From the NCBI GenBank assembly GCA_029207755.1, contig JARCOQ010000026.1, forward strand, positions 1,175,001 through 1,239,000: DNA of 64,000 nt, written 5' to 3'. A program made the translations under genes and the position numbers. The notes beneath the pieces are model-generated. The model saw only the letters and a list, made by a program, of their open reading frames with translations. It had not been told where the DNA came from and did not search any database. This document shows, piece after piece, positions 11,650-23,335 of this stretch. Position 1 is the stretch's first letter. Each line of letters begins with the position of its first letter. This DNA comes from Chamaea fasciata. Its lineage: Eukaryota; Chordata; Aves; Passeriformes; Sylviidae.

Positions 11650-11980
11650 TCCTACCCCCGACCCTCACCCGGCGCTACTCACGGAGGATGCTGCGGGCTC
11701 GGGGCTCCGGCGCTGCCGCAGCGGCTCCCGGCTCCCTCCGCCCGCCGGGGCTGCGGGGCTCCCCCGCCGCCGCCCCTTCCCCAGCCCGGAGCTGCCCAGC
11801 CCAGCCCCGCTGCTGCCGCGGGGAGCCCGCTGCCGGCGCGGCGGGAGCCCCGGCACAGCCCCGCCGCCGCAGGTGCCTCCCCGGGGCCGCCCGGCCCGGC
11901 CCCCGGCGCCGCCTCCCCGGGCCCGTGAGCGGCTGCGGTGCCCCCGATCCCGCCGGGCAGCGGCTGGGGGGATGGAGGAG
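11650..11980 (-). promoter_or_regulatory. CpG island with probable NCMAP noncoding exon 1
   Basis: This is a short, very GC-rich island. On the minus strand it contains a canonical donor, CATCCTCC|gtgagtagc, with the exon ending at 11683. It is the only CpG island between NCMAP and RCAN3, so it is the best candidate for the NCMAP promoter and first exon. That assignment is inference; the exon is not confirmed by any coding content. Confidence 0.5.
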
Positions 11981-11983
11981 CCT

Positions 11984-14900
11984 GGGATAGACTCCCCCGT
12001 CTCACAACGGGAGTTCCAGGCTTTGAGAGCAGCCCGGTTTCTGCGGCTCTTCGATGCCCAAAGGTCTCTCCGGCACTTCGGGAGAAGGATCCCAAGCGCA
12101 TCCAGCCCAAAGACGGAACGAGTGGTTTTGTCCACTCCTCAATGGAATCAAAAGAATCAAACTCATAAGGAATCCTCGCCTTTAACCTGTACCCCGTTGG
12201 CTTTATCCTGCAGAGAAGCGTGACTGCAGTCCCTGTCTGGATTTTTCCTGTGGACATCACACTTTACAAAGGGACCTGTCCCCTGCGTGGACCTGATGCT
12301 GCTCCCATGGGAAACCAGAGAACCACAGGAACAAGCCACAGCTCTCATCAGGTCCATTCATGGTTTGGGGCTGTCGAGCTGCTGTGCAGATGTTTCCCCA
12401 CGTTCTCCATTTCAGCTGCAGCCAGAGCCACATCTCCCACCTCCCTGAGAACCTGAACCAGGATAAAACCTGCTCCTTACAGAATCCTGCCTCCACATGG
12501 AGGACAGCAACAGGGGGATCCTGATGGTCCATAAACATTTGCAGTGGATTTCTTGGCAAGAGCAGAGTCCAGTTGGGCTGAAAACTGAGATCCTTCCTTA
12601 CCTTGCAGCTCATCCTTTCCTCTTACAGGAACATCTGTGCCCCTAACACAGACCATGCTTCACTTTGGTGTCCACCATGGGCTGGTTTCTACTGAACCCA
12701 CAGAACACAACCACAGAGGTGTTTTCACCAGAGACCAGAGTTTCCAGATCCAGTTATTTAGCAATCTTTTTGTACAGCTCCAAAGACCCACATTAGTCAC
12801 TTCCAGCTCAATCCCACAGAAGCCTATGCAGCTCCTTAAAGCCCCAGACTGAAATCCCAGCAGGGATTACTCACCAATCATCTTTCCAAAGGAATAAATT
12901 TCACTTGATTGATTTCCTTACAATGACTGTCCCATGCTGCATAAACAAGCAGGAGCACGAGGCTCTCCCGGGAACAGGAGTGGTTTTCCAGCCACAAACC
13001 TTCCCTGGGCTCTATCTCTGGAGAGCAGAAGGGGCTTCTTTCAACACTCAACAACCGTAACTGGGAAGAGGTATGAATGTAAGTTAATAAAGATAATTAA
13101 TAACTCCATTTAAGTAGTACAGGAAGGGAGGCACCAGCCCCTGTGACCGTCAGGCAGCCCAAGTAAAAGCAAATGTGAATTCCCAAAGCCTCTGGGACTT
13201 TCCCAAGGGTTTGTCCCTCACCAGGTCCTAAATTTATAGCCATTGACTATGAGCTAGAGCCACACACCAGGTTTATACACTGTTAGGTGTATAAATACAT
13301 TTGTATAATGTATGAATAAATGTTTATACACTGTTACTCTGAAGCTCTGCTGCCAACATCAGTGACCCCGTTTGCAAGCACCCATTAAAGGAGGACCAAA
13401 GGATGCTCTGGGATGCTCCAGAAAAATCCTGGTGATGTTAATGGACATCAAAGGACAAAACACAACACTGGATTAACTCCTGGCTCACTACAGCATTACC
13501 AACCCCTAGGAGGTGGCACAGCCTTACAAGGTGTGGAGAATTTACCATGGAGCCGGTTTTGACTCCTCCTGGAACACCAGCTCAGCTCCCAGCTCTGCTG
13601 GTTCATCTGCAGTTTGCCTACACCTGGCAGGGCAGAGCCTGGAGTGTCTCAGTGAGAACAAAGAGGGAGCAGATAGCACAGCAGATTTCAAGACCAACTG
13701 AAAATTCATCATGATTGAGTTTGGAACTGTATTGTGAAATCAGGCCCTCGGTGATCTCCACCCACTCACAGCCTCAGAAATAATTACCAGACCCCCCAGG
13801 AGGGATGGAGGGAGCAGAGGTGACCTGTCCCAGCAGGAGGGCACAGCTCAACCCCCCCAATCCCTGCTCCTGTGATCCCAACACAGAGCTGTAGAGGACA
13901 GGAATTGGTTATTTTTGTGTTTTATGTAAGAGCAAACCAGACTGCCAGAACGTCTTTCCCACTGCCTCACCCCAGTCCTGCTGATGGTTGGAATATGTTC
14001 CCTTCACCAGGGGAATCAAACATTCCCTCTGCAAGCCTGAGCATGCCAAAGTGTTACAGTACAGAGACTTGGTTCAGGATTTTAACACATTAGGTAACAT
14101 CTAAAATACAGTGCTTTCTACTTCTGAGACCCTGCTCTTGTTTTATGGAGAAATCAGACCCTGTGAACCCTCTCTGGAACACACTCACTCACCTCTCAGG
14201 GTCAATACCTACAGGAGAAATCTTTTCTCTTGCTCTCTATTTCCTCCAAGAGGATGAAGCTTGGCTGGGGTCTCTTTCCACACCAGGAACCTCTCCTAGC
14301 AAGTTTTACACTGAGAGGGGAGCAAATAAACCAACCCCAGTTAGATTCACAAACCAGCCTTCTGTTCTGGGCTCAAAAACATCCCAAATCCAAACCCAGA
14401 CAAAAATGGAAATTAATCCTTTCAGGGAATAAATGAAGCAAATGGAATTTTATGCCCAGGATCTTTCCAGGGGAAGCAGTTCAGTGACAAGGCAGAATGA
14501 GGATCTGCAATCACAACTTCGCAGCTATTATAAAACCAAAGTCCTCCCATTACTCCAGAACACAAAGAAACACCACATATTTCAGCTGCTGCTCAAGGAT
14601 AACGTTTTAAAGGAATTTGGGGTATTTATTTATACAAAGTGCAAGCTCAGAAAGGGCTGAGTTGGTGCCTCTGTGCAAGCTTTGCTGCTAAAAACAGCCC
14701 TTCCCAGCAGGTCAGTGATTAGGAGAAACAGGTTCTGGTGGAGGGAATAAAGCAAACCCCAGCCTCATTTGCCAAGGCAGGCTGTCACCCTGGAGAGGAG
14801 CAGAATCACTTCTGATATTGAGCAATGGCTTCAGTAAGGCTTTGAAGCCTCTGTTTGGCTCCTCCTTCCCCCCCCAGAGTGGTCCCTGCAAGGATCCCAA

Positions 14901-15050
14901 ATCCCTGCCGTGGGTCCCTGCCACCCCCAGCTGCCAGGCACATCGAGTCCCCTGCCCATGAGAACATCCCAACTGAAACCACCCTGAAAAAATCTCAATG
15001 TCCCCCTTGTCCAGCATGGAACACAGTTCAAATCCCAAGTGTGAATGGCA
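11984..15050. other. NCMAP-RCAN3 intergenic stretch
   Basis: No coding exon or repeat family was recognised. The left edge is NCMAP 5' flank and the right part may include distal RCAN3 3' UTR. Confidence 0.6.
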
Positions 15051-16124
15051 CTGCATTGTTTTATTTGAAGTGTCTTTACACAATGGAAAGTGCTGGAATG
15101 TTGTTCCACATTTTACACATTTATACATCAACAACATCACACTCGATTCTCCTTATAAAACTGTTTCTGAAGGTTTTCCACTTACACCTACTTACAGCAA
15201 CTCCTACACTGGGGTAGAAAAGAAATAATTTAAAAAATAGAAACACCACAGAGAATCCAACCCGGACTTCTGGAATTTCAAAAATCCACAAGCCTGCTGG
15301 ATAACACAGGTTTTTGTTGGGTTTTTTACCTTTGTTTTAATTCCATGGAAAAGTGAGACAGTGAAGCCGGGCTTGGAGTGATTTCAATTCCTGAAGAGAT
15401 ACATAAATATCACACCTGTGATAGATGGACAAACCCCATTTACCTTTTTACTGTGTCCTATTCCTGCCTCTGGAGCAAGGACCTGCCTGCAGGATCCCAC
15501 TTTGGAGCTGGTGGCAGGAGGGATCCTGAGCAGGCACAACACAGAACTGAAAACCTCCACATCCATGAGAATCCCTGCCCACTCCTTTTCCCCCTGCTGT
15601 CAGTCAAGTGAAAACACTTTTGGAAGTTCAAGAAGCACGTCAGGTACAACTGAAACACACTGAAATGAACCTGAAAAAATCTGAATTTCAGAATGATTTC
15701 TACACGGGAGCATCAGCAGCCTGGTTTTGTTCACAAATCATTTTATCTTGTTAAATAGAAAAAAAAGAAGAATCTGTCTAGACTAAAAAAGTTTGGCTAT
15801 AAAATAGCAGAAAAGCACAGGAGCAGGTGTTGTTATACCAAGGCATATTTTCCTCCTACTAAAACACGTAACACAAGATCACAAAATCAAAGGTCTGTAT
15901 TCTAAAAGATGCATCCTGGTCTCAGAAGCAGCAGATGCTCTGTCAGACACACAGGAGGCCACACAGAAAAAGTCTTCATGAAAAACAGCAAACAAGGGCT
16001 GAAACTGCATAAAAACTGGCTAAGCCAGGCAACTGATTGTCTTTGAAAATACAAAACAGACCGGAGAAGTTAACAATTAACCCTTGGATGTTTTAGCTCC
16101 TGCCAGGGCCTAACAGTCACTGGA

Positions 16125-16130
16125 TTTATT
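16125..16130 (-). terminator. Candidate poly(A) signal for RCAN3
   Basis: An AATAAA on the minus strand (TTTATT on +) lies about 750 bp past the stop. A second AATAAA is at 15060-15065. The sequence alone does not decide which is used. Confidence 0.35.
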
Positions 16131-16885
16131 CAGGCCTGGAGGCCGTCCCGAGGACTGGAGAGGAATAAACACCCCCAGATTGTCAGAGAGGATCAGACAC
16201 AACACACTCAACAGCTGGATCCGTATTTCACACTACCACTGTAATTAACTCCTAACTGGGTGTCAGTGCACCACTGCAGACACCAGAGCAGGAGTGTTTG
16301 TGATAAACTCTGAGCTTCTTCCCCTGGTGTTCGCCTCCCTGTAGTCAGCACCCCTCCCTGAATTCAGCTCCTCCATGTATTTGTGCCTCATGCCAAACTA
16401 CAAACACACACCTGGTGTTTCTGTGCAAAGCCAAGGTTAACCCTCACTTCAGCTGGCAAGGAATCTGAGCAGAGAGAGTGCATCTCACTTGTGTTTAACA
16501 CTAGAGTAACTGGAAGCTGTTGGACAGATCAGCTTTTAACTGCTGTACAAGGAACTTGCTGGAACCCACTCGTGACAGGAGGAGATTATTTCAGCACTTG
16601 GAACATCACACTGTACAACAGAGAGCAAAGGGCGACATCTTAAAAAACCAAAACACGGCCAGACTCCCTAACTGTCACTATTTCAAGTCAGGTGGATTTG
16701 CTACACTCGGGGGGGAGGACTAGTCCCTAAAATTAAAGTGCTTTTCAGAGCATTGGCATCCAAAATCTTGAACATGAGAGAGACAACTACAAGTCAGATC
16801 TGTAGTGACCTAGAGCAGCAGCACAGACAGCAACACAAGGACTGGCCGGGTGCCTGGTGCTGGTCCCACGAGGAGCAGCTCAGCT

Positions 16886-17119
<234 letters not shown>

Positions 17120-17763
17120 TTAAAACAGCGCCAAGGAAAAGCATTGAGCGCAAAAACCCCTTAAAAACTTCAACAACACAACCGAATAATTCATTCCCAT
17201 CCCATCTTTAGTGTGCTCAACCTCCACTCTTCACCAAACCTCTGAAATGCCTTAAAACAGTTCCTGTAGCAGTCACAGCACACTTTGAATAGAATCAATC
17301 TTTTAATCAACATTTAGAGGAAGGGAGGGATGTAAAAAACTCCCAGGAAGACATCAGAACACAAGCAGCAAACACATTTCTAAGTGACATCATTTGTGCT
17401 GTATATTTCTGTGACATTGGTAAATTAAAAGCTACAAAAGCATTTGGGTGCATCAAGCTTCCCCATTTCCTGCTTTGCACAGCAAGAAAACACCACGTTT
17501 CCCAGGAAGGCTTAGAAAGAAGCTGATGATTAAACCCAAAAAGTCCATATTGGCTTCCAGACATCCTTAACAGCTGGAGCTGCTCATCTGCAAGAGACTG
17601 AACTTCTCACTTCTCTGATTGTTTGTTCCTTAACCCTGAGGCTCTGACAAAATTCAATATATGAGTGTGATGGAGCCACTCCTTCACAGTCCAGTCCTGT
17701 GCTACACTTCCAATCAGTTAATTAATTAAGTGGTGGATCATTTCATTCAAGTAAGAAACATCA

Positions 17764-18123
<360 letters not shown>

Positions 18124-18437
18124 TCAGCCCAGCTTTAAAAAACAAAATGAGTTCAGCTCTTGCTACAACACCTCCGGGAACTGCTGCAGCTCAGAACCTG
18201 TGCAGGGGCTGCTGTGGGACCTGTGCCAACACACCAGGGACAAAGCACCTCTGAGAAAGAGAATTTGGGACCCACTTAGTTTGTTTCAGCCCCTCTGTGT
18301 GTCTGGGGGAAGGTGGTTTGGTCACTGCACAGAGACTGTCCTGTCGCAGCCAATCTCAGCTCAAGATGAAAAACAAAACTGTGCCCTAAAATTCTGACAC
18401 AGCTCAGTGTAGAACAATGAGGCGATTTCAGATATTA

Positions 18438-18866
<429 letters not shown>

Positions 18867-19576
18867 TCACTGCTTACATCTGGATTCCAAGAGCAAACCG
18901 GTGTGAATGAGCCCAGAAACTCTGAATACACAAAGTGCCACCTAGTGAGAGCTGCTCGGAGGTGCACGTCTCCAAAAACACTGGTACTTGCACACGATTT
19001 TCATCGAGGATCTACAAAAACACTCTGCAAATCGGGTAAATTTTGCATTATATAAACCAAAGTATTGATTATGGAAGGAAAATGTCAAAATTATCAGCAC
19101 GAGTATGATAATTAATACAAAAAATTTTGTCTCTTCCACAGTAAACACAAAATCAAAAAAAAATGGAAAAAAAATATCCATGGTTTATTGAACACAGAAT
19201 CTTAACCTCAAGTTCCTTAAAGATTGGTAACTGCATTGTAAAGAAAATCAATTTCATGGTTCTGAAATCCAATTAATAATTTTCAATTATGAAATTCAAT
19301 TAATTTACCAGCTCTCTGATCCACAAGAGACCTCATTTACAGATTATTTATTTAGATAAAGAGAAAAAATAGTAATGATCAGAAGAGCTTTTCATGGGAG
19401 CAGCATTATTGTCTATTAATGGCCAGAGAAGTGTGGTATCATCTGCCTGGGGTAACTGCCCTGAGCTCACCAGGAGAATACTCTGGGTTGGGTTTTTCCT
19501 CAATTAGAATGTGCTCAAAATCCACACCCTGAAAATTCAGACAAAAATGTTCAGTGAAACACTGAGAACACCTCAC

Positions 19577-19771
19577 CTTCTCCTCCTGCACCTCGAACAC
19601 AGCCTCGTGGACACTGCAAGCAAAGAGCGAGGTAGGCAAGTCACTTAAATCCATCATCTCTTCCAAATCCTCTTCATTTTCTCCAAAAATCATCTGCTCC
19701 TCCTCCTCCTGGTCGCTGCTGTACAGGTCTGACTGGCTGTCACTCCAGGACCTCATGGAATCCCTGAGCAT
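19577..19771 (-). CDS. RCAN3: RCAN3 coding exon 2 (start codon)
   Basis: The ATG at 19771-19769 begins [18 protein letters not shown] and the exon ends with VFEVQEEK at donor AAG|gtgagg. The open frame extends 30 codons upstream, but that part crosses a strong acceptor (pyrimidine tract, then ctggcag, with the exon starting at 19821), so those residues are not all in the mRNA. The MLRD start matches RCAN3 orthologues. Confidence 0.95.
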
Positions 19772-19821
19772 CCTTCCCCCCCCTGCAGCTCCTGCCTCAG
19801 GTGCCAGCTTCCAGCAGGGCC

Positions 19822-22268
19822 CTGCCAGCCAAAAACACAAAAACAAATGTGAGGATGCCACGTCTCCCTGCTGCCACTGTCAAAGGCAAATGATTGCACA
19901 AAGGAAGAGCAGGAATCAACGTGAAATTTGTTCTGTCCTGCTGCTCTTGCATTATCAGCAGGAATCAGCAGCACCATGTCCCCCTGCTGAGGATGGAGGG
20001 AGGACTCTGCTGTTCCATCTAAAGGAAGATAAAGACACCCCGTCAAGAAACTGCAATTTCTCCTCCCTTGACTCTGACAGGAATCCAAAATGACAGCACT
20101 GTTCCAGAAGCTTTTCTCCATGACACACTTTACAGTGAGCAACTATTTCTTGTTTAATAATTAAAACCATTTCCTGAGTAATCAGAGCAGTCCTCTGGTA
20201 TCTGAAAAAATAACTTTATTTCATCAATGGGAGCACGTGGACAAAGTTAAATCATCTGTCCAAAGCCTCTCCAAGCCAACAAAATCTAAAATCTCCTGAT
20301 GTAAGGAAATGTCTTTCTCCTACACCTTTCCCATAGGTAAGAGTACCTACAGACAGCAACAGACACATCAAGGAAGACAAAAAAAAATGCAAAGAAGCAA
20401 GAGACTAAATACAAAACATCAGGGAGACTATTTTTCATACAATAGAAAAGATTTTACTGGGGTGGATCTTCTGCCACTCATCCCTGCAAAACTCCTCAGG
20501 TTTTCACACTGCTGTGTTGAGAGAAAAGCTGCACCAGATCTGGGTTTGGAAAGAGTGATAAATTGTGACACTAAAAAAAAGGTAGTAAATATATGATGTT
20601 TTACTGGCAATGATCTCATCTGAATATTTGCCTGATGAGGGGGGATTAACTGGGTTAATGACAGTGACGGCCCCAGTGACACCATCCCAAACCCATGCAC
20701 ACGCCTGGGGAGCTCAATTCTGCTGCCCAGCATGGCAGGAAGGATGGAAATTTGGGAAAAAAGGCAGCTGGTGGAAACCTCAGTCCTTGTGCCTGCTGAT
20801 TCATGCAAGGAGGGAAGAGAAAAGGAACAAAACTGCACCAAAATGGTGAAAACAAAAGGCACCATCTGGCTCTGAGGAGATCTGGGCTCATCCAAACAGG
20901 ACCAGGACAGACACCCACGTCCAGCCAAGCCCTGGTGGACTGAGAGCAACATTCCAGCCTTGGCCTGGTTTGGATCCCACATTCCTGAGCATTCCTGAGG
21001 GATCAAACCAGCCAACCCACACACACTGCTCCCAAAGGACGGGGACACCTCCAACAAGGAGAGAGCAATACTGGCAGAAAAAAGAGAGTTTGGAAAGTCA
21101 CCTCAAATATTTGAATGAATGGTGAACCAAACATGGAGTGAGGAGCACCCAGAGCAACTCGAAATTTGGTCAGTGCAAAACAAAGTCAGGGCAGCAGTGA
21201 GATGAAAGCAAACCCAGGTGTGAGAGCTCAGCACAGACTGCTTCTGCAGAGAACACTGGCCTATAGAGGCTACTGCAATCATATTGTATCTTTTTCTTTC
21301 TCTAATTAAGATTTCATCACAGTTCTGTTCTTCTTAAGCATGAACCTACATGGTTAATACTGTTTCTGTTGTTTTTTCCTCAGGTAACTCATTTTTCATT
21401 ACTTCACCCACATCAATTCAAAACACCTGATTGGTGAGCAAGGCAAAAAAAATCTCCAACAGCCCCCTGACATCAGGATGAGACAGGTGAGACTCAGGTA
21501 TGAATATTAATTAAGAAGTACAGTGAGAAGCAGCCCTGTGAGAAGCGTTATTTGAATAGGCTGGGTAGAACTATTTACTGTGCAATTATTAGAAAGCATC
21601 AAAATCAGGAAAAGGACACTCCAAACTTGACAGGTGCAAGAATGTGATTATCAGTGCAACAGCCAAACTGCTCTGCTTCAGGAAAAAGGGAATTTCTTCA
21701 CTTACCTCCTTGGAAAGGTGAGAGATTCCTATTTATAAATTGTCTGATAGGAAAGGAGATATGCAAATCTAAGTTATTTATTAGAATCAGCTTATTCTTA
21801 TCATAGTATTAACAGCAATAAAATTATAAGCAATTTCATTGCAATACACATTAGCAAACTATCGGATCACTCGCTCCCTCACAGATTTCAGATTAATTCA
21901 CAATTTAAAGGATCCCAAGAACTAAAGCCACTGGGATCAGACCTTTCACTAAAGCCTTTCTTCTGAGCATTAACACCTGCTTATCATTTAAATACCAGCT
22001 GGCAGGGAAACACTTCGAAACAAACTCCCCAACTTCACAGAAGGCTAAAAATCATCTGAAATGAAAGCAAAGCAGCTTCTGCCATGGGGAGCTGTAGCTC
22101 TTCACCAGCACCGGGGAGTTTTCCTTGGCATCCTCTGGACCAGCAGCTCGTTCATAGTCACATCCCATCGCTCAGGGATGTAAGGACTGGAAACGGCGTG
22201 GCAATTTCCACAGGAACACTTAAATCGGCTCTGATAGGGAGCGCACAGGAAAAGATCCTTCCCTGGGA
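19822..22268 (-). other. RCAN3 intron 1
   Basis: No exon was recognised. A 209-codon minus-strand open frame at 20428-21057 has no recognisable domain and no supporting context. The remainder is AT-rich and holds nothing identified. Confidence 0.6.
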
Positions 22269-22269
22269 G

Positions 22270-22450
22270 GGTGGGCAGGCCTGGCACAGGGTGCCCGGAG
22301 CGGCTGTGGCTGTCCCTGGATCCCTGGCAGTGCCCAAGGCCAGGCTGGACGGGGCTTGGAGCAGCCTGGGACAGCGGGAGGTGTCCCTGCCATGACAGCG
22401 GTGACACTGGAGGGGCTTTAACCCTTCCCACCCAAACCCCTCCACGCTTC
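22270..22450 (+). mobile_element. CR1 LINE tail, upstream copy
   Basis: It carries the forward CR1 3'-end signature: ccaggctggacggggcttgg, then agcagcctgggacag, then ggtgtccctgccatg. It is diverged and truncated. Confidence 0.75.
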
Positions 22451-22559
22451 CAAACCCTGGGGCTGAGCCCGCAGAGCGCACGGAGCTGCCCTGGCTCAAA
22501 CCAACCCGGGGCGGCGGCCGGAGCCTTGGCGTTCTTTCATTCCAAACCCCAAACCCTCC

Positions 22560-22960
22560 GTCTCCGCCCTGACCGAGATGAAAACAACTTCCCCGCCCGC
22601 ACCCGGACCCGCGGCACGGCCCGGCCCGGCCCGGCTCCGGCGGGGCCGCTCTCAGCTCACCTGCGGACGGCTCTGCCCCAGGGGCGGCGGGGACGCGCAG
22701 GGTCCGTGTGGGGCGGCGGGAGCGCGCAGCGCCCGCGGCGGTCCGGCAGAGGCGGCGGGAGCGCGCAGCGCCCGCGGGAGCCGGGGCGGGGCGGCGGCGG
22801 GAACGCGCCTGCGCGCGCGCCCCCCCCGGGGAGCCGAGGGGGCGTGTGAGGGGGCTCCGTGACCCGGATGGAGAGAGGGGAGGGACGGGGAAGGGGGAAT
22901 GGCGGGGAGAGCCCGTTCCCTGAGGGGCCCGCCGCCGCCTCCCCGGGGCGCCTCAGGCGC
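22560..22960 (-). promoter_or_regulatory. CpG-island promoter of RCAN3
   Basis: This very GC-rich stretch contains a 26-bp direct duplication, with copies at 22713-22738 and 22752-22777 (gcggcgggagcgcgcagc core), and a degenerate third copy after it. It lies immediately upstream of the probable RCAN3 exon 1 donor. Confidence 0.75.
22656..22661 (-). other. Donor of probable RCAN3 noncoding exon 1
   Basis: The minus strand reads GTCCGCAG|gtgagc, a near-perfect 5' splice site inside the CpG island, in the right place to be the 3' end of RCAN3 exon 1 (exon ends at 22661). It is inferred from position and consensus only. Confidence 0.55.
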
Positions 22961-23119
22961 CCCAAAAGCGCTCCGGGGACCCTCGGTGGCTGTGGGGCCC
23001 TGAGCCAGCCCACCGCCCGCCGCGGCTGTCCCATTCGCTGTGGGAACGGCTGAGCTCAGGGCCGTGAGAATTAGTTTAAAAATGCAGCAAATCGCCGTCG
23101 GAGCAGCGCATGGACGAGG

Positions 23120-23335
23120 GGTTGGCGGCTGGTGTGGAGGAAGGAGCTGCCCAGAGCAGCCCTGGCTGCCCCGGGATCCCTGGCAGTGTCCGAGGCCAGG
23201 CTGGATGGAGCTCGGAGCAGCCTGGGACAGGGGGAGCTGTCCCTGCCATGGCACGGGTGGCACTGGAGGAGCTTCAGGTCCCTTTAAAGCCAAACCAGTG
23301 TGGGATTCTTTGATTCTTCCCTTGGCATTAATCGG
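23120..23335 (+). mobile_element. CR1 LINE tail, downstream copy
   Basis: It carries the forward CR1 3' end (ccaggctggatggagctcgg, tgtccctgccatgg, then aggtccctttaaagccaaac) and finishes in gattctttgattctt, the octamer-type microsatellite that ends CR1 elements. Confidence 0.85.

Larger units (their letters stand above)
6375..11950 (-). other. NCMAP: NCMAP gene (noncompact myelin-associated protein)
   Basis: NCMAP is a small single-pass membrane protein of Schwann-cell noncompact myelin. The three coding exons join to a 103-residue product (human is 102). Residues 1-28 are a short Thr/Asn/Ser-rich extracellular part with N-glycosylation sequons at NNT (9-11) and NVT (16-18). Residues about 32-52 form one hydrophobic helix (AIVAAIVVGVIIIFTVVLL). 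Next comes a basic stop-transfer stretch (residues 53-64, KTYNRRMRVRRE), then a Pro/Ser-rich cytoplasmic tail. There is no signal peptide, so it is expected to be a type III-like protein. Junctions are phase 1 (exon A to B) and phase 2 (B to C). A noncoding first exon probably lies in the CpG island at 11.7 kb, leaving a large intron 1. Identification by family recognition is strong; the 5' limit is inferred. Confidence 0.92.

Noticed and set aside
11665..12260. 156- and 193-codon minus-strand open frames at 11.7-12.3 kb
   Set aside because: GC-driven and overlapping; no recognised protein. The region is better explained as the NCMAP CpG island.
19772..19861. Upstream in-frame extension of the RCAN3 start exon (30 codons)
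   Set aside because: A strong acceptor with a pyrimidine tract falls inside it (exon start 19821), so the extension is mostly intron; the MLRD start is the conserved one.
20428..21057. 209-codon minus-strand open frame in RCAN3 intron 1
   Set aside because: No domain, no clear splice sites joining it to RCAN3, and composition like the surrounding noncoding DNA.
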